Origin: Amphritea japonica ATCC BAA-1530
GTDB taxonomy: Bacteria > Pseudomonadota > Gammaproteobacteria > Pseudomonadales > Balneatricaceae
DNA length: 64,000 nt
Assembly (NCBI RefSeq): GCF_016592435.1
Contig: NZ_AP014545.1
Location: 2,178,693-2,242,692 of the forward strand
Direction: 5' to 3'
In this document: positions 17,522 to 26,347 of the stretch, one piece after another
Numbering within the stretch: position 1 is the stretch's first letter
Layout of the letters: the number at the start of each line of letters is the position of its first letter
Position numbers and translations under genes: made by a program
Notes under the pieces: generated by a model
The model's database searches: none
Seen by the model: the letters and a program-made list of their open reading frames with translations, nothing else
Told to the model about the DNA's origin: nothing

Positions 17522-18679
17522 TTACTCAAGTACATAGGACTTTAAAGGTGGAAAACCATTAAATTCAATTGAGCTATAACTGGTTGTGTAAGCCCCTGTA
17601 GAGCACCAGTAGAGACGATCGCCGATCTCCAGGGATAAGGGCAACTCATACTTATAATCTTCGTACATAATATCCATGCCGTCACAGGTAGGGCCTGCTA
17701 AAACAACCTCTTCCGTTTCACCACTTCGCTCGCTCAACAGCGGGTATTTAATCGCCTCCCCCAGCGTTTCTATCAGGCCGTTAAACAGCCCGACATCACT
17801 AAATACCCAACGATTTAACGAAGTCGAAGATTTACGTGATATTAAAACGACCTCACTCACCATCATGCCGCTGTCACCTACCAGCGAACGGCCCGGTTCC
17901 AGAATAATCTCGGGGGGGTTATCACCAAAATCTTCTTTCAAAAAACGAATAATTTCCTGACAGTAAACCGAAAACTCGTTAGCTTTTGTCAGGTACTGGG
18001 CCGGAAAACCGCCCCCCATATTGATCATACGCAGCTGTATCGCCTGCTCTTCTCTCAGCCTGTCAAAGATCACCTTCACTTTTGCGATAGCAGCATCCCA
18101 CACGTCTATATGGCGCTGCTGTGAGCCTACATGAAAAGAGATACCGTAAGGTTCAAGCCCCAACTTTTTCGCCAACACAGCCAGTTCAACAGCCATTTCA
18201 GGGTTGCAGCCAAATTTACGGGACAGTGGCCAGTCTGCACCTTCAGAGCCCTCAGTCAAAATACGGATATAGATACGTGAGCCTGGCGCATACTCAGCTA
18301 TATTTCGCAGATCAGGTTCCGAGTCAGTTGCGAATAACCGCACGCCTTTTTCATAAAAATAACGAATATCATCTCGCTTCTTGATCGTATTGCCATAGCT
18401 CATCCGTTCAGGCGCAACATTGTGTGCCAGAACCTGGTCCAGTTCATAGACGGACGCAATATCAAAGCTCGATCCCAAATCTGCCAGGTGCTTGAGAATG
18501 CGGGCATGAGGATTTGCCTTAACCGCATAGTAGACAGAGGCGAAGTCAAAACCCTCGCGTAATTCATGATATTTCTCTGCCACCGTTGGCAGATCGATCA
18601 GCAAGAACGGAGTCTGATATTGGTCAGCCGCTTTTTTAAAGCGCGCCCATTTTTCAGTAGAAATATGATCCGGCAACAT
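17522..18679 (-). CDS. Type III PLP ornithine (lysine/ornithine) decarboxylase
   Basis: A 385-residue alanine-racemase-fold decarboxylase making putrescine (or cadaverine) from ornithine (or lysine). The PLP lysine is in VYYAVKANPH near residue 53. FHVGSQ, NMGGGFP and EPGRSLVGDSG are the phosphate/PLP loops, and AGPTCDGMD carries the catalytic Cys/Asp supplied across the dimer. The length matches bacterial SpeC of the Pseudomonas type. It has its own terminator and no linked polyamine genes. Preference for ornithine over lysine cannot be decided here. Confidence 0.9.
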   Translation of the reverse strand: MLPDHISTEKWARFKKAADQYQTPFLLIDLPTVAEKYHELREGFDFASVYYAVKANPHARILKHLADLGSSFDIASVYELDQVLAHNVAPERMSYGNTIKKRDDIRYFYEKGVRLFATDSEPDLRNIAEYAPGSRIYIRILTEGSEGADWPLSRKFGCNPEMAVELAVLAKKLGLEPYGISFHVGSQQRHIDVWDAAIAKVKVIFDRLREEQAIQLRMINMGGGFPAQYLTKANEFSVYCQEIIRFLKEDFGDNPPEIILEPGRSLVGDSGMMVSEVVLISRKSSTSLNRWVFSDVGLFNGLIETLGEAIKYPLLSERSGETEEVVLAGPTCDGMDIMYEDYKYELPLSLEIGDRLYWCSTGAYTTSYSSIEFNGFPPLKSYVLE

Positions 18680-18882
18680 ATTCGTTGTACCTATGATTTA
18701 ATCCGTTTAGACGGCGGATAACAGGCGTCAGTCGACGCTCACTCAAAGCGGCGAAGTATAGTTTAAAAGTGTCGACTGTAAAGTGAAATTTATAGGCTGA
18801 ACCAGGTAAAATACCCCCTTAGATAAGAGGGCCTGAAATATGACCACTGAGTTATGAATTATTAGCAGACGTGACAAAAAGT

Positions 18883-19491
18883 TTATAGGCTCATCTCACT
18901 GCCCTGCGCGACTATTTTCTCAATATCGGCAAAGGATTTAGCTTCGTACATAATGTCAAAGCCAACCTTAAGCTTACGCGATATATCACTAGCCGAAACA
19001 ACGCCTCTGATTCGCTTTATGCCCAGATCGGTTTCATCAACAACCAGTAAATGCTGATCCCCTGAGCTTTTCAGTGTCAACATCACGTCTCCAATCCTTG
19101 AATGTCTGACCTGATCAAAGGTCAAAGAGCGCAGACTAGCCTTATTGAGCATGATATCGCGCACAAGCACTTCCTGCCTACTAACACCACAGCTGTTCAT
19201 GTGCACCATTGCTTTAGTACCGGAGATATCCCGTGCGGTAATAACACCGATAAACTTATCCGCCTCAGTCGTGACAAACAACATCCGAACATGCTGGCTT
19301 TTCATACGCTCCAACGCATCATCCACCTGGACATCTTCGGACACCGTTACCGGCGAAGTCAGAGTAAAATCAGTCATGACTTCATTGGCCGGACTCCTTA
19401 GAGAGACCTGTTCACCGGTATAGTCCGGGGTTAATAAATTTTCCACTTCACTGTTGTCCTGCAACCGCAGGGGATAAAATTCCTCGAACAT
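18883..19491 (-). CDS. CBS-domain pair protein
   Basis: A 202-residue cytosolic protein made of two CBS motifs. The first is at about residues 38-100 (VSEDVQVDDALERMKSQHVR to GVITARDISG), and the second at about 110-180 (RDIMLNKAS to GVVSASDISRK). Such stand-alone pairs bind adenine nucleotides and act as regulatory subunits. No partner enzyme is adjacent. Confidence 0.85.
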   Translation of the reverse strand: MFEEFYPLRLQDNSEVENLLTPDYTGEQVSLRSPANEVMTDFTLTSPVTVSEDVQVDDALERMKSQHVRMLFVTTEADKFIGVITARDISGTKAMVHMNSCGVSRQEVLVRDIMLNKASLRSLTFDQVRHSRIGDVMLTLKSSGDQHLLVVDETDLGIKRIRGVVSASDISRKLKVGFDIMYEAKSFADIEKIVAQGSEMSL

Positions 19492-19575
19492 CTAAACCTC
19501 CACACACATGTCAGATCGTCACTACAGCATAGTTCTGTTTTCAGCCGCTTCGCCAGTTTATTTCCAGGAGGCTCT

Positions 19576-19833
19576 TTAAAAACGCAGAAAGATGGTTAAC
19601 CCCACTCCCATTATGAGTAGCAGAGAAACGGCACTATATATTAGATGTGGGCGCTTTTTAGCTGCTGTAACCTGATGTGCTTTGTTATCCCAAAAGGGCC
19701 GCTTAGCCTCATGAAGAGCATCGGCCCGACTAAGATCAATATCTTTCAAAGCATGCGCATCAAGGTTTCTAAGCAACCTCCGACTGTAATATGTTTCCCG
19801 GTATTGTTTAGCCAGGCGTATAAATTTTTTCAT
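19576..19833 (-). CDS. DUF1127 protein with an extra C-terminal membrane helix
   Basis: About 85 residues. The N-terminal half (REtYYSRRLLRNLDAHALKDIDLSRADALHEA region) matches DUF1127, small Arg-rich proteins such as YjiS. A hydrophobic segment (IYSAVSLLLIMGVGLTIFL) closes the protein, which is unusual, as most DUF1127 proteins are soluble and about 45-70 residues long. GGAGGG precedes the ATG at 19833, making it better than the ATG at 19848. It diverges from a MocR regulator, like the yjiS/yjiR pair of E. coli. Confidence 0.75.
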   Translation of the reverse strand: MKKFIRLAKQYRETYYSRRLLRNLDAHALKDIDLSRADALHEAKRPFWDNKAHQVTAAKKRPHLIYSAVSLLLIMGVGLTIFLRF

Positions 19834-19873
19834 TCTGAATCCCTCCATAACAGGGCTTCAGTTTACGAACATA

Positions 19874-19974
19874 TCTGTTACCATTACAGATTCAGCATTA
19901 TCAACAAAACACCAATACAGATTACAGAATCATACTTCTGTAATGGTTTAACAACATTAAACTGTACTGTTTAA
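19874..19974. promoter_or_regulatory. Probable MocR operator region between divergent genes
   Basis: The region contains two TACAGATT direct repeats (19885 and 19916). A perfect dyad ATTACAGAA-N6-TTCTGTAAT lies at 19921-19944, and TTAAAC-N6-GTTTAA at 19957-19974. TCTGT-N7-ACAGA at 19874-19890 overlaps the first repeat. Such clustered sites between divergent genes fit autoregulation by the MocR protein. The binding assignment is inference. Confidence 0.55.
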
Positions 19975-19996
19975 CACACTGTGCAGGGGCAGCCAG

Positions 19997-21430
19997 ATGA
20001 AACTGTATGAGCAAGTTGCGACAACATTAAAAGATCGGATTGACCTTGGCTATTATCATGAAGGGGATAAGTTACCCTCTGTGCGCGGATTGAGCCAAGA
20101 ACACGGCGTTAGTATCTCCACCGTCCAGGAAGCCTATGGTCTGCTCATGGATGATGGCATTATCGAGTCCCGGCCAAAATCCGGATACTACGTTCTTAAG
20201 CACCAGGCCCCTCCTGAATTACCCGCTACCAGCAATCCGGCACCTCAACCCCTGGTCGTTGCACAATGGCAAAAACTGCAGCATATGATCAATGAATATG
20301 GCAGCACTGCAACGACCAAGCTCAGTCTCGCACTGCCCGACACACAGGCATCTACTCTCAAGCCTTTAACACGTCTTATGTCAGAGCTAAGCCGAAATGC
20401 AGCAACACGAGTCTTAGAATATGAACATGCAGCAGGGTCTGATGCCCTGCGTCATCAGATTGCCAGAGTCATGGTGGACTCTGGCTGTCGTATTAATCCT
20501 GAAGAAATCATTATCACCTCCGGGTGTCAGGAAGCCCTGTCCTGTAGTCTCAGAGCCGTGACCGAGCCCGGTGATATTGTCGTTGTTGATTCCCCCAGCT
20601 TTTTTGGCTCTGTACAAGCGATCAAGATCAATGGCGTAAAAGCCCTGGAGATACCGACAAGCCCGGAAACAGGCATCTCGCTAGAAGCACTTGAAATGGC
20701 GTTTGAACAGTGGCCCATCAAGGCATGCCTCCTGACGCCTACGAATAACAATCCACTCGGCTACTCAATGCCGGACAAAAACAAACTGCGCCTGCTGGAG
20801 CTCCTGAACCACTACGACATCCCTCTCATTGAAGATGATGTTTATGGTGACCTTAGCTACACCCTACCCCGGCCAAGAACCATCAAGTCGTTTGATACGC
20901 AGGGACGCGTTATTCTCTGCTCATCATTTTCAAAATCAATCGCTCCGGGTATTCGGGTTGGCTGGATCGCACCCGGCCACCACCGGGAACATATCATGAT
21001 GGTGAAATATCTATCGAGCCTGTCGACTCCCAAACTTACCCAAATGGCCGTGGCTGAATTCATCGCTCAGGGGTATTACGAGAAGCACCTGCGCCGGGTA
21101 CGCCGTGATTACCAGCGGGATCGTGATGCTGTGATTGGCTGGCTAAAGCGCGAACTACCAGAAGGCACCCGCATCAGCTACCCACAAGGAGGCTACCTTT
21201 TATGGGTAGAGCTGCCCGACCAGATTGACTCAAACGAGTTGAATCAACAAGCTAAGCAGGAAGGCATTAGTATTGCTCCGGGAACCCTGTTCTCCGCCTC
21301 AGGCAAGTACAAAAACTTCATGCGTATCTGCTGTGTTAACAGCGCTGATCCCGCCCTGGAAAAAGCGATAAAAACGCTGGGACGCTTATGTAAAGAGATG
21401 CTAACCCGCAATCTTTTAAGCCAGGATTAG
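19997..21430 (+). CDS. MocR-type regulator (GntR HTH fused to aminotransferase domain)
   Basis: 477 residues. A GntR winged helix (residues 1-68; GDKLPSVRGLSQEHGVSISTV is the recognition part) is joined by a short linker to a fold-type I aminotransferase domain. SSFSKSIAPGIRVGW carries the PLP lysine, and TPTNNNPLGYSM and EDDVYGDL are conserved cofactor contacts. These proteins sense PLP or an amino compound. The likely target is the divergent DUF1127 gene. Confidence 0.9.
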   Translation: MKLYEQVATTLKDRIDLGYYHEGDKLPSVRGLSQEHGVSISTVQEAYGLLMDDGIIESRPKSGYYVLKHQAPPELPATSNPAPQPLVVAQWQKLQHMINEYGSTATTKLSLALPDTQASTLKPLTRLMSELSRNAATRVLEYEHAAGSDALRHQIARVMVDSGCRINPEEIIITSGCQEALSCSLRAVTEPGDIVVVDSPSFFGSVQAIKINGVKALEIPTSPETGISLEALEMAFEQWPIKACLLTPTNNNPLGYSMPDKNKLRLLELLNHYDIPLIEDDVYGDLSYTLPRPRTIKSFDTQGRVILCSSFSKSIAPGIRVGWIAPGHHREHIMMVKYLSSLSTPKLTQMAVAEFIAQGYYEKHLRRVRRDYQRDRDAVIGWLKRELPEGTRISYPQGGYLLWVELPDQIDSNELNQQAKQEGISIAPGTLFSASGKYKNFMRICCVNSADPALEKAIKTLGRLCKEMLTRNLLSQD

Positions 21431-21532
21431 GCACAAAAGCCCAGCGTACTTGAAAACATCTCATGCGCTTTACTCCCATATCCCTATTTTTTGACTAAGC
21501 TTTCCTTATAGATCAAGGGACAGTCCAGTCAG

Positions 21533-21799
21533 ATGACGACTGTCGTTTTCTTTATGGCTACCCAAGGGGGAATGTCTGTGGACGGATATAATCTAGAGTC
21601 CCGTGTTAAAAGTCTCGAGGTACTCACCTCGCTGTTACTCGCAATAACTCAAAACTTACATGACGGTGCCCAAACACCGCTAGATACGCTGAAAAACCTT
21701 TTAAATGCTCACCCTGAAATTATGACTGAGGACCTTTTAACTTATCTGGAAGAGCTCGAAAATACAGCACAACTACTTCAGCAGCCCGCTCAGCACTAA
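21533..21799 (+). CDS. Small helical hypothetical protein
   Basis: At most 88 residues; starts at 21533, 21554 or 21572 are possible. The last (MSVDGYNLE) follows a GGGGG stretch and leaves 75 residues. The protein is predicted to be two long amphipathic helices (LESRVKSLEVLTSLLLAIT and LLTYLEELENTAQLLQ), suggesting a coiled-coil. It has no known family and is convergent with rlmF. Confidence 0.5.
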   Translation: MTTVVFFMATQGGMSVDGYNLESRVKSLEVLTSLLLAITQNLHDGAQTPLDTLKNLLNAHPEIMTEDLLTYLEELENTAQLLQQPAQH

Positions 21800-21833
21800 A
21801 CTCAATCACCGCCTACACACTGAGGGCGATAAT

Positions 21834-22802
21834 TTACTTATCGCCCCAGCGTAGCTGTCGCCAGTCAGCCTGTTCTGCTTTAGAAAGAAACGTCCAGACG
21901 ACAAATCGACTGGATTTTTGTCCCTGCGCCATATCGATGACCCTGACATTTTTAGCGGATACCGACTTCAGAATTCGTTTTATCGGCGCTATATTATCCT
22001 GCCTGGATATCAGGCAACTGAATAGATAACACTGTTCCCCAAATTCCCGGCTTTGAAGAATCATTCTCTTAATGAACGCAAGCTCTCCTCCTTTGCACCA
22101 GAGCTCATTTTGCCTGCCGCCAAAATTAAGCGTTATATCTGAAGACTCTTTGCCGAGATTTTTGAGTTTACGCCGGGTACCCGATTCAGCCTCCTCTGCA
22201 GAACCGTGAAAAGGCGGATTACACAGAGTAAAATCAAATTGTTCTGACGGATTAACAACCCCTTTAAACATACTCTCAGAATCTGTTTGTAATCGATTCT
22301 CGATACGACCTTTCACTACAGGATTCGCCTCGACGATTAAATTGGCGCCGTTAACTGCAACGGGATCAATATCCGCACCAACAAATTGCCAGCCATAGCT
22401 ACGTGAGCCAATCAGCGGATATATACAGTTAGCACCGACACCAATATCTAGCCCCCTGATGCGTCTGCCAGAGGGAATAACCCCCTGATTGTCAGCTGCC
22501 AGCTGATCAGCCAGATAATGAATATAGTCCGCTCTTCCCGGAATGGGAGGACAGAGATAGCCGGGAGGAATATCCCAGAAATGGATGCCATAATTTTGCA
22601 GCAACAACGCTTTATTCAAGGCCTTTACAGCATCAGGATTATGAAAATCGATACTCTCTTCATCGAATCGATTCAGCAAAATAAAGCCTTTCAAATCGGC
22701 AGACAGTCTACCAAGCGCCTCAAAATCATAACGCCCCTGATGTGGATTTCTGGGGTGCAGGAGAGCAGCTTTAGGCCCTTTTCCTTTCAGTGCTTTAGAC
22801 AT
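21834..22802 (-). CDS. rlmF: 23S rRNA (adenine1618-N6)-methyltransferase
   Basis: A 322-residue SAM-dependent methyltransferase modifying A1618 of 23S rRNA. It begins with the typical LHPRNPHQGRYDF. LDIGVGANCIYPLIG is the SAM-binding loop, and TLCNPPFHGSAEEA gives the NPPF catalytic motif of N6-adenine methylases. GRRIRGLDIG and NFGGRQNELWCKGGE are family signatures. Length is normal; it is transcribed alone. Confidence 0.94.
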   Translation of the reverse strand: MSKALKGKGPKAALLHPRNPHQGRYDFEALGRLSADLKGFILLNRFDEESIDFHNPDAVKALNKALLLQNYGIHFWDIPPGYLCPPIPGRADYIHYLADQLAADNQGVIPSGRRIRGLDIGVGANCIYPLIGSRSYGWQFVGADIDPVAVNGANLIVEANPVVKGRIENRLQTDSESMFKGVVNPSEQFDFTLCNPPFHGSAEEAESGTRRKLKNLGKESSDITLNFGGRQNELWCKGGELAFIKRMILQSREFGEQCYLFSCLISRQDNIAPIKRILKSVSAKNVRVIDMAQGQKSSRFVVWTFLSKAEQADWRQLRWGDK

Positions 22803-22881
22803 AAGACGAGATTACTCTGCCAGTAAAACAGAGCATTGTATCCTAACTCAGTGACGAAGTGGGCAACCGGCACAAACAGCG

Positions 22882-23448
22882 TCAGCGAATCTCAAGGTAA
22901 GGCAACCAACGCTTGTCTAAATCTGCTTCATCTACATCAAATTCAGCAATCGGCGGCTGAGTCAGATCATCCGGAGGAGAGGCCAGCATATTCAGATCAA
23001 GAGAGTGAGCAATCCCCCGCATTCCCTCCTCAGTTACCGTCATTCGGTAATAAATCCCGTTCCAGAAGTTAGCACCAAACGCTTCAGGTTTTTTAAACAT
23101 AAAGAGCAGATCATGCTCCAGCCAGCGCAAATCATCACCGCTCACCGTTCTTGGCTGATCATAAGGGTATGGAATAAAACACCAGAGCTCTGCTCCTTCA
23201 AGACACTTCATCTCCTTCATAGACAGAAAGTAATCCTTAAACAGATGGTGATCCAATGTAATTTCATACTGATAGCGGCCAGCCTCTAACGCAGTAAACT
23301 CTATCCCACCAATATGCTGTTCATGGCCATCTTTCTGCTGCAGATAAAGCTGTTTAAAACCCGGGCTAATCTCCATGGACCAGAGCACAGTGCTGGAACC
23401 AAGCATTGAAATAAAGAATAGTACGCTTGCCAAAAAACACTTCATCAT
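22882..23448 (-). CDS. Secreted hypothetical protein
   Basis: A 188-residue protein with an N-terminal signal peptide (CFLASVLFFISMLGSSTVLWS, cleavage near residue 25) and a beta-rich remainder with many Glu/Asp and Trp/Tyr. The VDEADLDKRWLPYLEIR end is acidic. I do not recognise a family. It lies 79 bp upstream of rlmF on the same strand and may be co-transcribed. Confidence 0.6.
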   Translation of the reverse strand: MMKCFLASVLFFISMLGSSTVLWSMEISPGFKQLYLQQKDGHEQHIGGIEFTALEAGRYQYEITLDHHLFKDYFLSMKEMKCLEGAELWCFIPYPYDQPRTVSGDDLRWLEHDLLFMFKKPEAFGANFWNGIYYRMTVTEEGMRGIAHSLDLNMLASPPDDLTQPPIAEFDVDEADLDKRWLPYLEIR

Positions 23449-23639
23449 CGACCTCCTGAGCCATTTATTCCAGTTTAGGAGTTGATCACAGAAGCACTAT
23501 GATACTTCCGTACTGTTTTAGTCGCTTTCAGCACTGTTGTTTAATTGAAATACAGATACAATGCCGGATCATCTCAATCCACTTTGCTATTCGCTCAAGA
23601 ATGCACTGTGTAATCATGAAAAAGCCTGAGAGAGTCTCT

Positions 23640-24482
23640 ATGAATTCTGAATACCTTAAAGGCTTTCTACTGACAGCACTCGGCGTCCTGGTATTGAGTT
23701 TTGATGCCCTGCTAATACGCCTGATCGATGCAGACTCTTTCAGTTTATTGTTCTGGCGTGGTCTACTAATGAGCCTGACGGTTGCTTTCTGGTGCCGCTA
23801 CCGATATCCAGGTAAACCCTTTTTTTACCGAGACTGGCCCAGTATACGTTCAGCGGGACTCTACGCCCTCTGTTCGATCTTCTTCGTCTCTGCAATCAAT
23901 CACACCTCTGTCGCTAATGTGTTAGTAATTATCAGTGCTCAGCCTCTATTTGCAGCACTCATCGCCCGCGTTTTTATTGGTGAAAAGTCCTCAGCGTCCA
24001 CCTGGGTCGCAATTATTATCTGCATGCTCGGCATCGTTTGGGTGATGAAAGACTCGTGGTCAGCCCCCAGCCTTACCGGGGACCTGCTGGCCTTCTGTTG
24101 TGCGATTTGTTTATCGGCAAAATTTGTCAATGATCGTGCCGTAAAGCACCGGGATATGACGCCGGCATTGATAACCGCTGGGTTATTCATCGCTATCACC
24201 AGCTTACCAAACGCATCGCCGCTGGCCCTGTCCGGTGCAGACTGGGGTTGGATGTTGTTACTTTGCGTGATTGTTATCCCGATAGCGTTCGTTTTAATTA
24301 CTCTGGGACCCACGCGCATTTCTGCCGCTGAGGTGGGTATGCTGATGCTGTTGGAAACAGTATTTGGTCCCCTGCTGGTCTGGCTGTTTATAAATGAAGC
24401 CCCAAGCCCTTCCGCTTTGCAGGGCGGTGGAGTAGTGATTGTCACCTTACTGCTTCACGGTTATTTAAAATGGCGAAAATAA
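23640..24482 (+). CDS. EamA/DMT family permease
   Basis: About 280 residues with ten predicted transmembrane helices in two EamA halves. NHTSVANVLVIISAQPLFAA and TRISAAEVGMLMLLETVFGP are the paired family motifs at the ends of each half. The ATG at 23640 (MNSEYLKGF) gives a normal N-terminus just before helix 1; the longer open frame to 23499 adds an atypical leader. The substrate is unknown. It lies directly upstream of hpaR. Confidence 0.82.
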   Translation: MNSEYLKGFLLTALGVLVLSFDALLIRLIDADSFSLLFWRGLLMSLTVAFWCRYRYPGKPFFYRDWPSIRSAGLYALCSIFFVSAINHTSVANVLVIISAQPLFAALIARVFIGEKSSASTWVAIIICMLGIVWVMKDSWSAPSLTGDLLAFCCAICLSAKFVNDRAVKHRDMTPALITAGLFIAITSLPNASPLALSGADWGWMLLLCVIVIPIAFVLITLGPTRISAAEVGMLMLLETVFGPLLVWLFINEAPSPSALQGGGVVIVTLLLHGYLKWRK

Positions 24483-24570
24483 GACAGGTAAAGGCCATAA
24501 CTAAAAAAAAGTTTGCATCACTAAGCATGAATCGTAAGAATAGATAAAAAGCTCTTAAAAAGAACATCCT

Positions 24571-25008
24571 ATGCGAAAATTTGAAGATTCCTTACCACTG
24601 CAACTCCTGAAAGCCCGAGAAGCAACGATGGCTTTTTTCCGCCCCTTGCTTCAGGAGAATAATATTACTGAACAGCAGTGGCGTGTACTCAGAGCCCTGA
24701 AAGCGTTCGGTGAGCTTGAGTCTAAGCAATTGGCAGACCACTGCTGTATCCTTAGCCCAAGCCTGACCGGCATTATCAAACGACTTGAGCACCAGGGCTA
24801 TATCACCCGTAAGAAGTCTGAAGAAGATCAGCGCCGCACCCTGATACGCTTAACTGAAAAGTCTCAAGTATTGTTCACTCGCCTCAGCCCCGATGTAGAA
24901 GCAAAATATAAGCGTTTTACCGATCTATACGGCACCGAGAAATTAACTGAACTGTCTCAACTATTGAAAGAACTCACCGAACTGGAATCAGATTCACAAG
25001 ACAATTAG
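24571..25008 (+). CDS. hpaR: MarR-type repressor of homoprotocatechuate degradation
   Basis: A 145-residue winged-helix MarR protein matching HpaR/HpcR along its length: SLPLQLLKAREATMAFFRP, then NITEQQWRVLRAL, then CCILSPSLTGIIKRLEHQGY as the recognition helix region. In E. coli, HpaR represses the meta-cleavage operon and is relieved by 4-hydroxyphenylacetate or homoprotocatechuate. It lies upstream of hpaD in the same direction, but a 386-bp gap with its own operator separates them. Confidence 0.9.
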   Translation: MRKFEDSLPLQLLKAREATMAFFRPLLQENNITEQQWRVLRALKAFGELESKQLADHCCILSPSLTGIIKRLEHQGYITRKKSEEDQRRTLIRLTEKSQVLFTRLSPDVEAKYKRFTDLYGTEKLTELSQLLKELTELESDSQDN

Positions 25009-25154
25009 CGTCTAAAACAGGAAAAGTAGTACAACACAGGCATAAACGACACAACCTGATCCAATATTTTTCCAAAATCCACTCAGCGGCTAACCTGCGT
25101 TATAACCCTATCGTCATCCAGCAACCTATTGACCCTCTGCAGCTTTCTCTGGGT

Positions 25155-25166
25155 CAGGGCGCCCTG
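25155..25166. repeat. GC-rich palindrome in the hpaR-hpaD gap
   Basis: Perfect 12-bp palindrome CAGGGCGCCCTG. The 386-bp gap otherwise holds only the hpaD promoter/operator; I see no further gene in it. The role of the palindrome is unknown. Confidence 0.4.
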
Positions 25167-25292
25167 GTTCCTCTCCTGTTAGAAACTCACCTATTTCTCT
25201 GGTACTCCCAGTCAAAGTTTACATTTAGATGATCTGGGTCAGGAAATGAATAGTAGCCTTTGACAGTAATCTGCAGACTAACTAATCTTACA

Positions 25293-25316
25293 TATAGTTA
25301 ATATATTAACTATAAT
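25293..25316 (+). promoter_or_regulatory. hpaD promoter with probable HpaR operator
   Basis: A perfect 22-bp palindrome (25293-25314) is centred on TTAATATATTAA. It covers the spacer and runs into the -10 hexamer TATAAT (25311-25316), so bound repressor would block polymerase. An almost identical sequence lies at 38827-38848 before the other hpa cluster. Palindromic AT-rich sites are usual for MarR proteins; the HpaR assignment is inferred from neighbourhood and recurrence. Confidence 0.75.
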
Positions 25317-25394
25317 ACATTTTCCGGGTGCAGGTCATATACAGATTAATCTGGCCCTTTCAACATACTTATAAAAATCAAATGAGGTTTGACC

Positions 25395-26246
25395 ATGGGC
25401 GAGATTGTACTGGCAGCAAAAGTTACCCACGTACCAACAATGCTATTATCTGAACGACCAGGCCCACTGGAAGGCACACGACAGCAAGCCATTGACGGCC
25501 ATAAAGAGATTGCCCGTCGCGCACGTGAAGCGGGAGCTGACACAGTTGTTGTCCTGGATACCCACTGGTTGGTCAACAATGGTTACCACATTAACTCCCG
25601 TGATCACTTCAAGGGCGTTTACACCAGTAACGAGTTCCCTCACTTCATCCAGAATATGGAATATGAATACACCGGTAACTCTGCACTGGGTGACCTGATC
25701 GCTGAGAAAGCGACTGAAAAAGGTGTATACACCCTCTCACATCAGGTTGAATCCCTGGATCTGGAATACGGCACCCTGGTTCCAATGCGCTATATGAATC
25801 CAGAGAGTGACCTGAAAGTTGTTTCTGTTGCCGGCTGGTGTACCGTTCACAGCATCGAATCCTCCCGCATCCTGGGTGAAGCGATCCGTGAAGCGATCGA
25901 AGCAAGTGATAGCAAGGTTATGCTGATTGCATCCGGTTCCCTGTCACACGCTATCTGGGCGAATGATGACTACGAAGCCAATAACGGTACATTCACCATC
26001 TCTAAAGAGTTCAACCGCCAGGTTGACCTACGGGTGTTAGATCTGTGGCAGCAGGGTGAAATCTCTACTTTCCTGAAAATGCTGCCTGAATACGCTGACC
26101 TGTGTAGCGGTGAAGGTGGTATGCACGATACCGCAATGCTGTTCGGCGCCCTGGGTTGGGATAAGTACGAAGGTAAAGGTGAAATTATCGGTGAGTACTT
26201 CCCAAGCTCCGGTACCGGCCAGGTAAACGTTGTTTTCAGTCTGTAA
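25395..26246 (+). CDS. hpaD: 3,4-dihydroxyphenylacetate 2,3-dioxygenase
   Basis: A class III (LigB-superfamily) extradiol dioxygenase opening the ring of homoprotocatechuate to 5-carboxymethyl-2-hydroxymuconic semialdehyde. It aligns over its full length with E. coli HpaD: IVLAAKVTHVP with the first His (about 12), DTHWLVN (second His, about 57), FHIQ/YTSNEFPHF, LEYGTLVPMRYMN and CSGEGGMHD carrying the Glu ligand. ATG 25395 follows ATGAGG at good spacing. It is separated from the other hpa genes by about 7 kb and ends at a strong terminator. Confidence 0.94.
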   Translation: MGEIVLAAKVTHVPTMLLSERPGPLEGTRQQAIDGHKEIARRAREAGADTVVVLDTHWLVNNGYHINSRDHFKGVYTSNEFPHFIQNMEYEYTGNSALGDLIAEKATEKGVYTLSHQVESLDLEYGTLVPMRYMNPESDLKVVSVAGWCTVHSIESSRILGEAIREAIEASDSKVMLIASGSLSHAIWANDDYEANNGTFTISKEFNRQVDLRVLDLWQQGEISTFLKMLPEYADLCSGEGGMHDTAMLFGALGWDKYEGKGEIIGEYFPSSGTGQVNVVFSL

Positions 26247-26260
26247 CTGATTCATTTAAC

Positions 26261-26292
26261 AAAAAAGGAGCTCTAAAAGAGCTCCTTTTTTT
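26261..26292. terminator. Bidirectional terminator between hpaD and the dehydrogenase gene
   Basis: Stem AAAAAAGGAGCTC / GAGCTCC with flanking T7; A and T runs lie on both sides, so it works for both convergent transcripts. Confidence 0.92.
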
Positions 26293-26347
26293 ACCTAAAT
26301 AAGCGAAGTAACAGGCTGTTACCACCGCTTCAGTATCAACATAGCCT

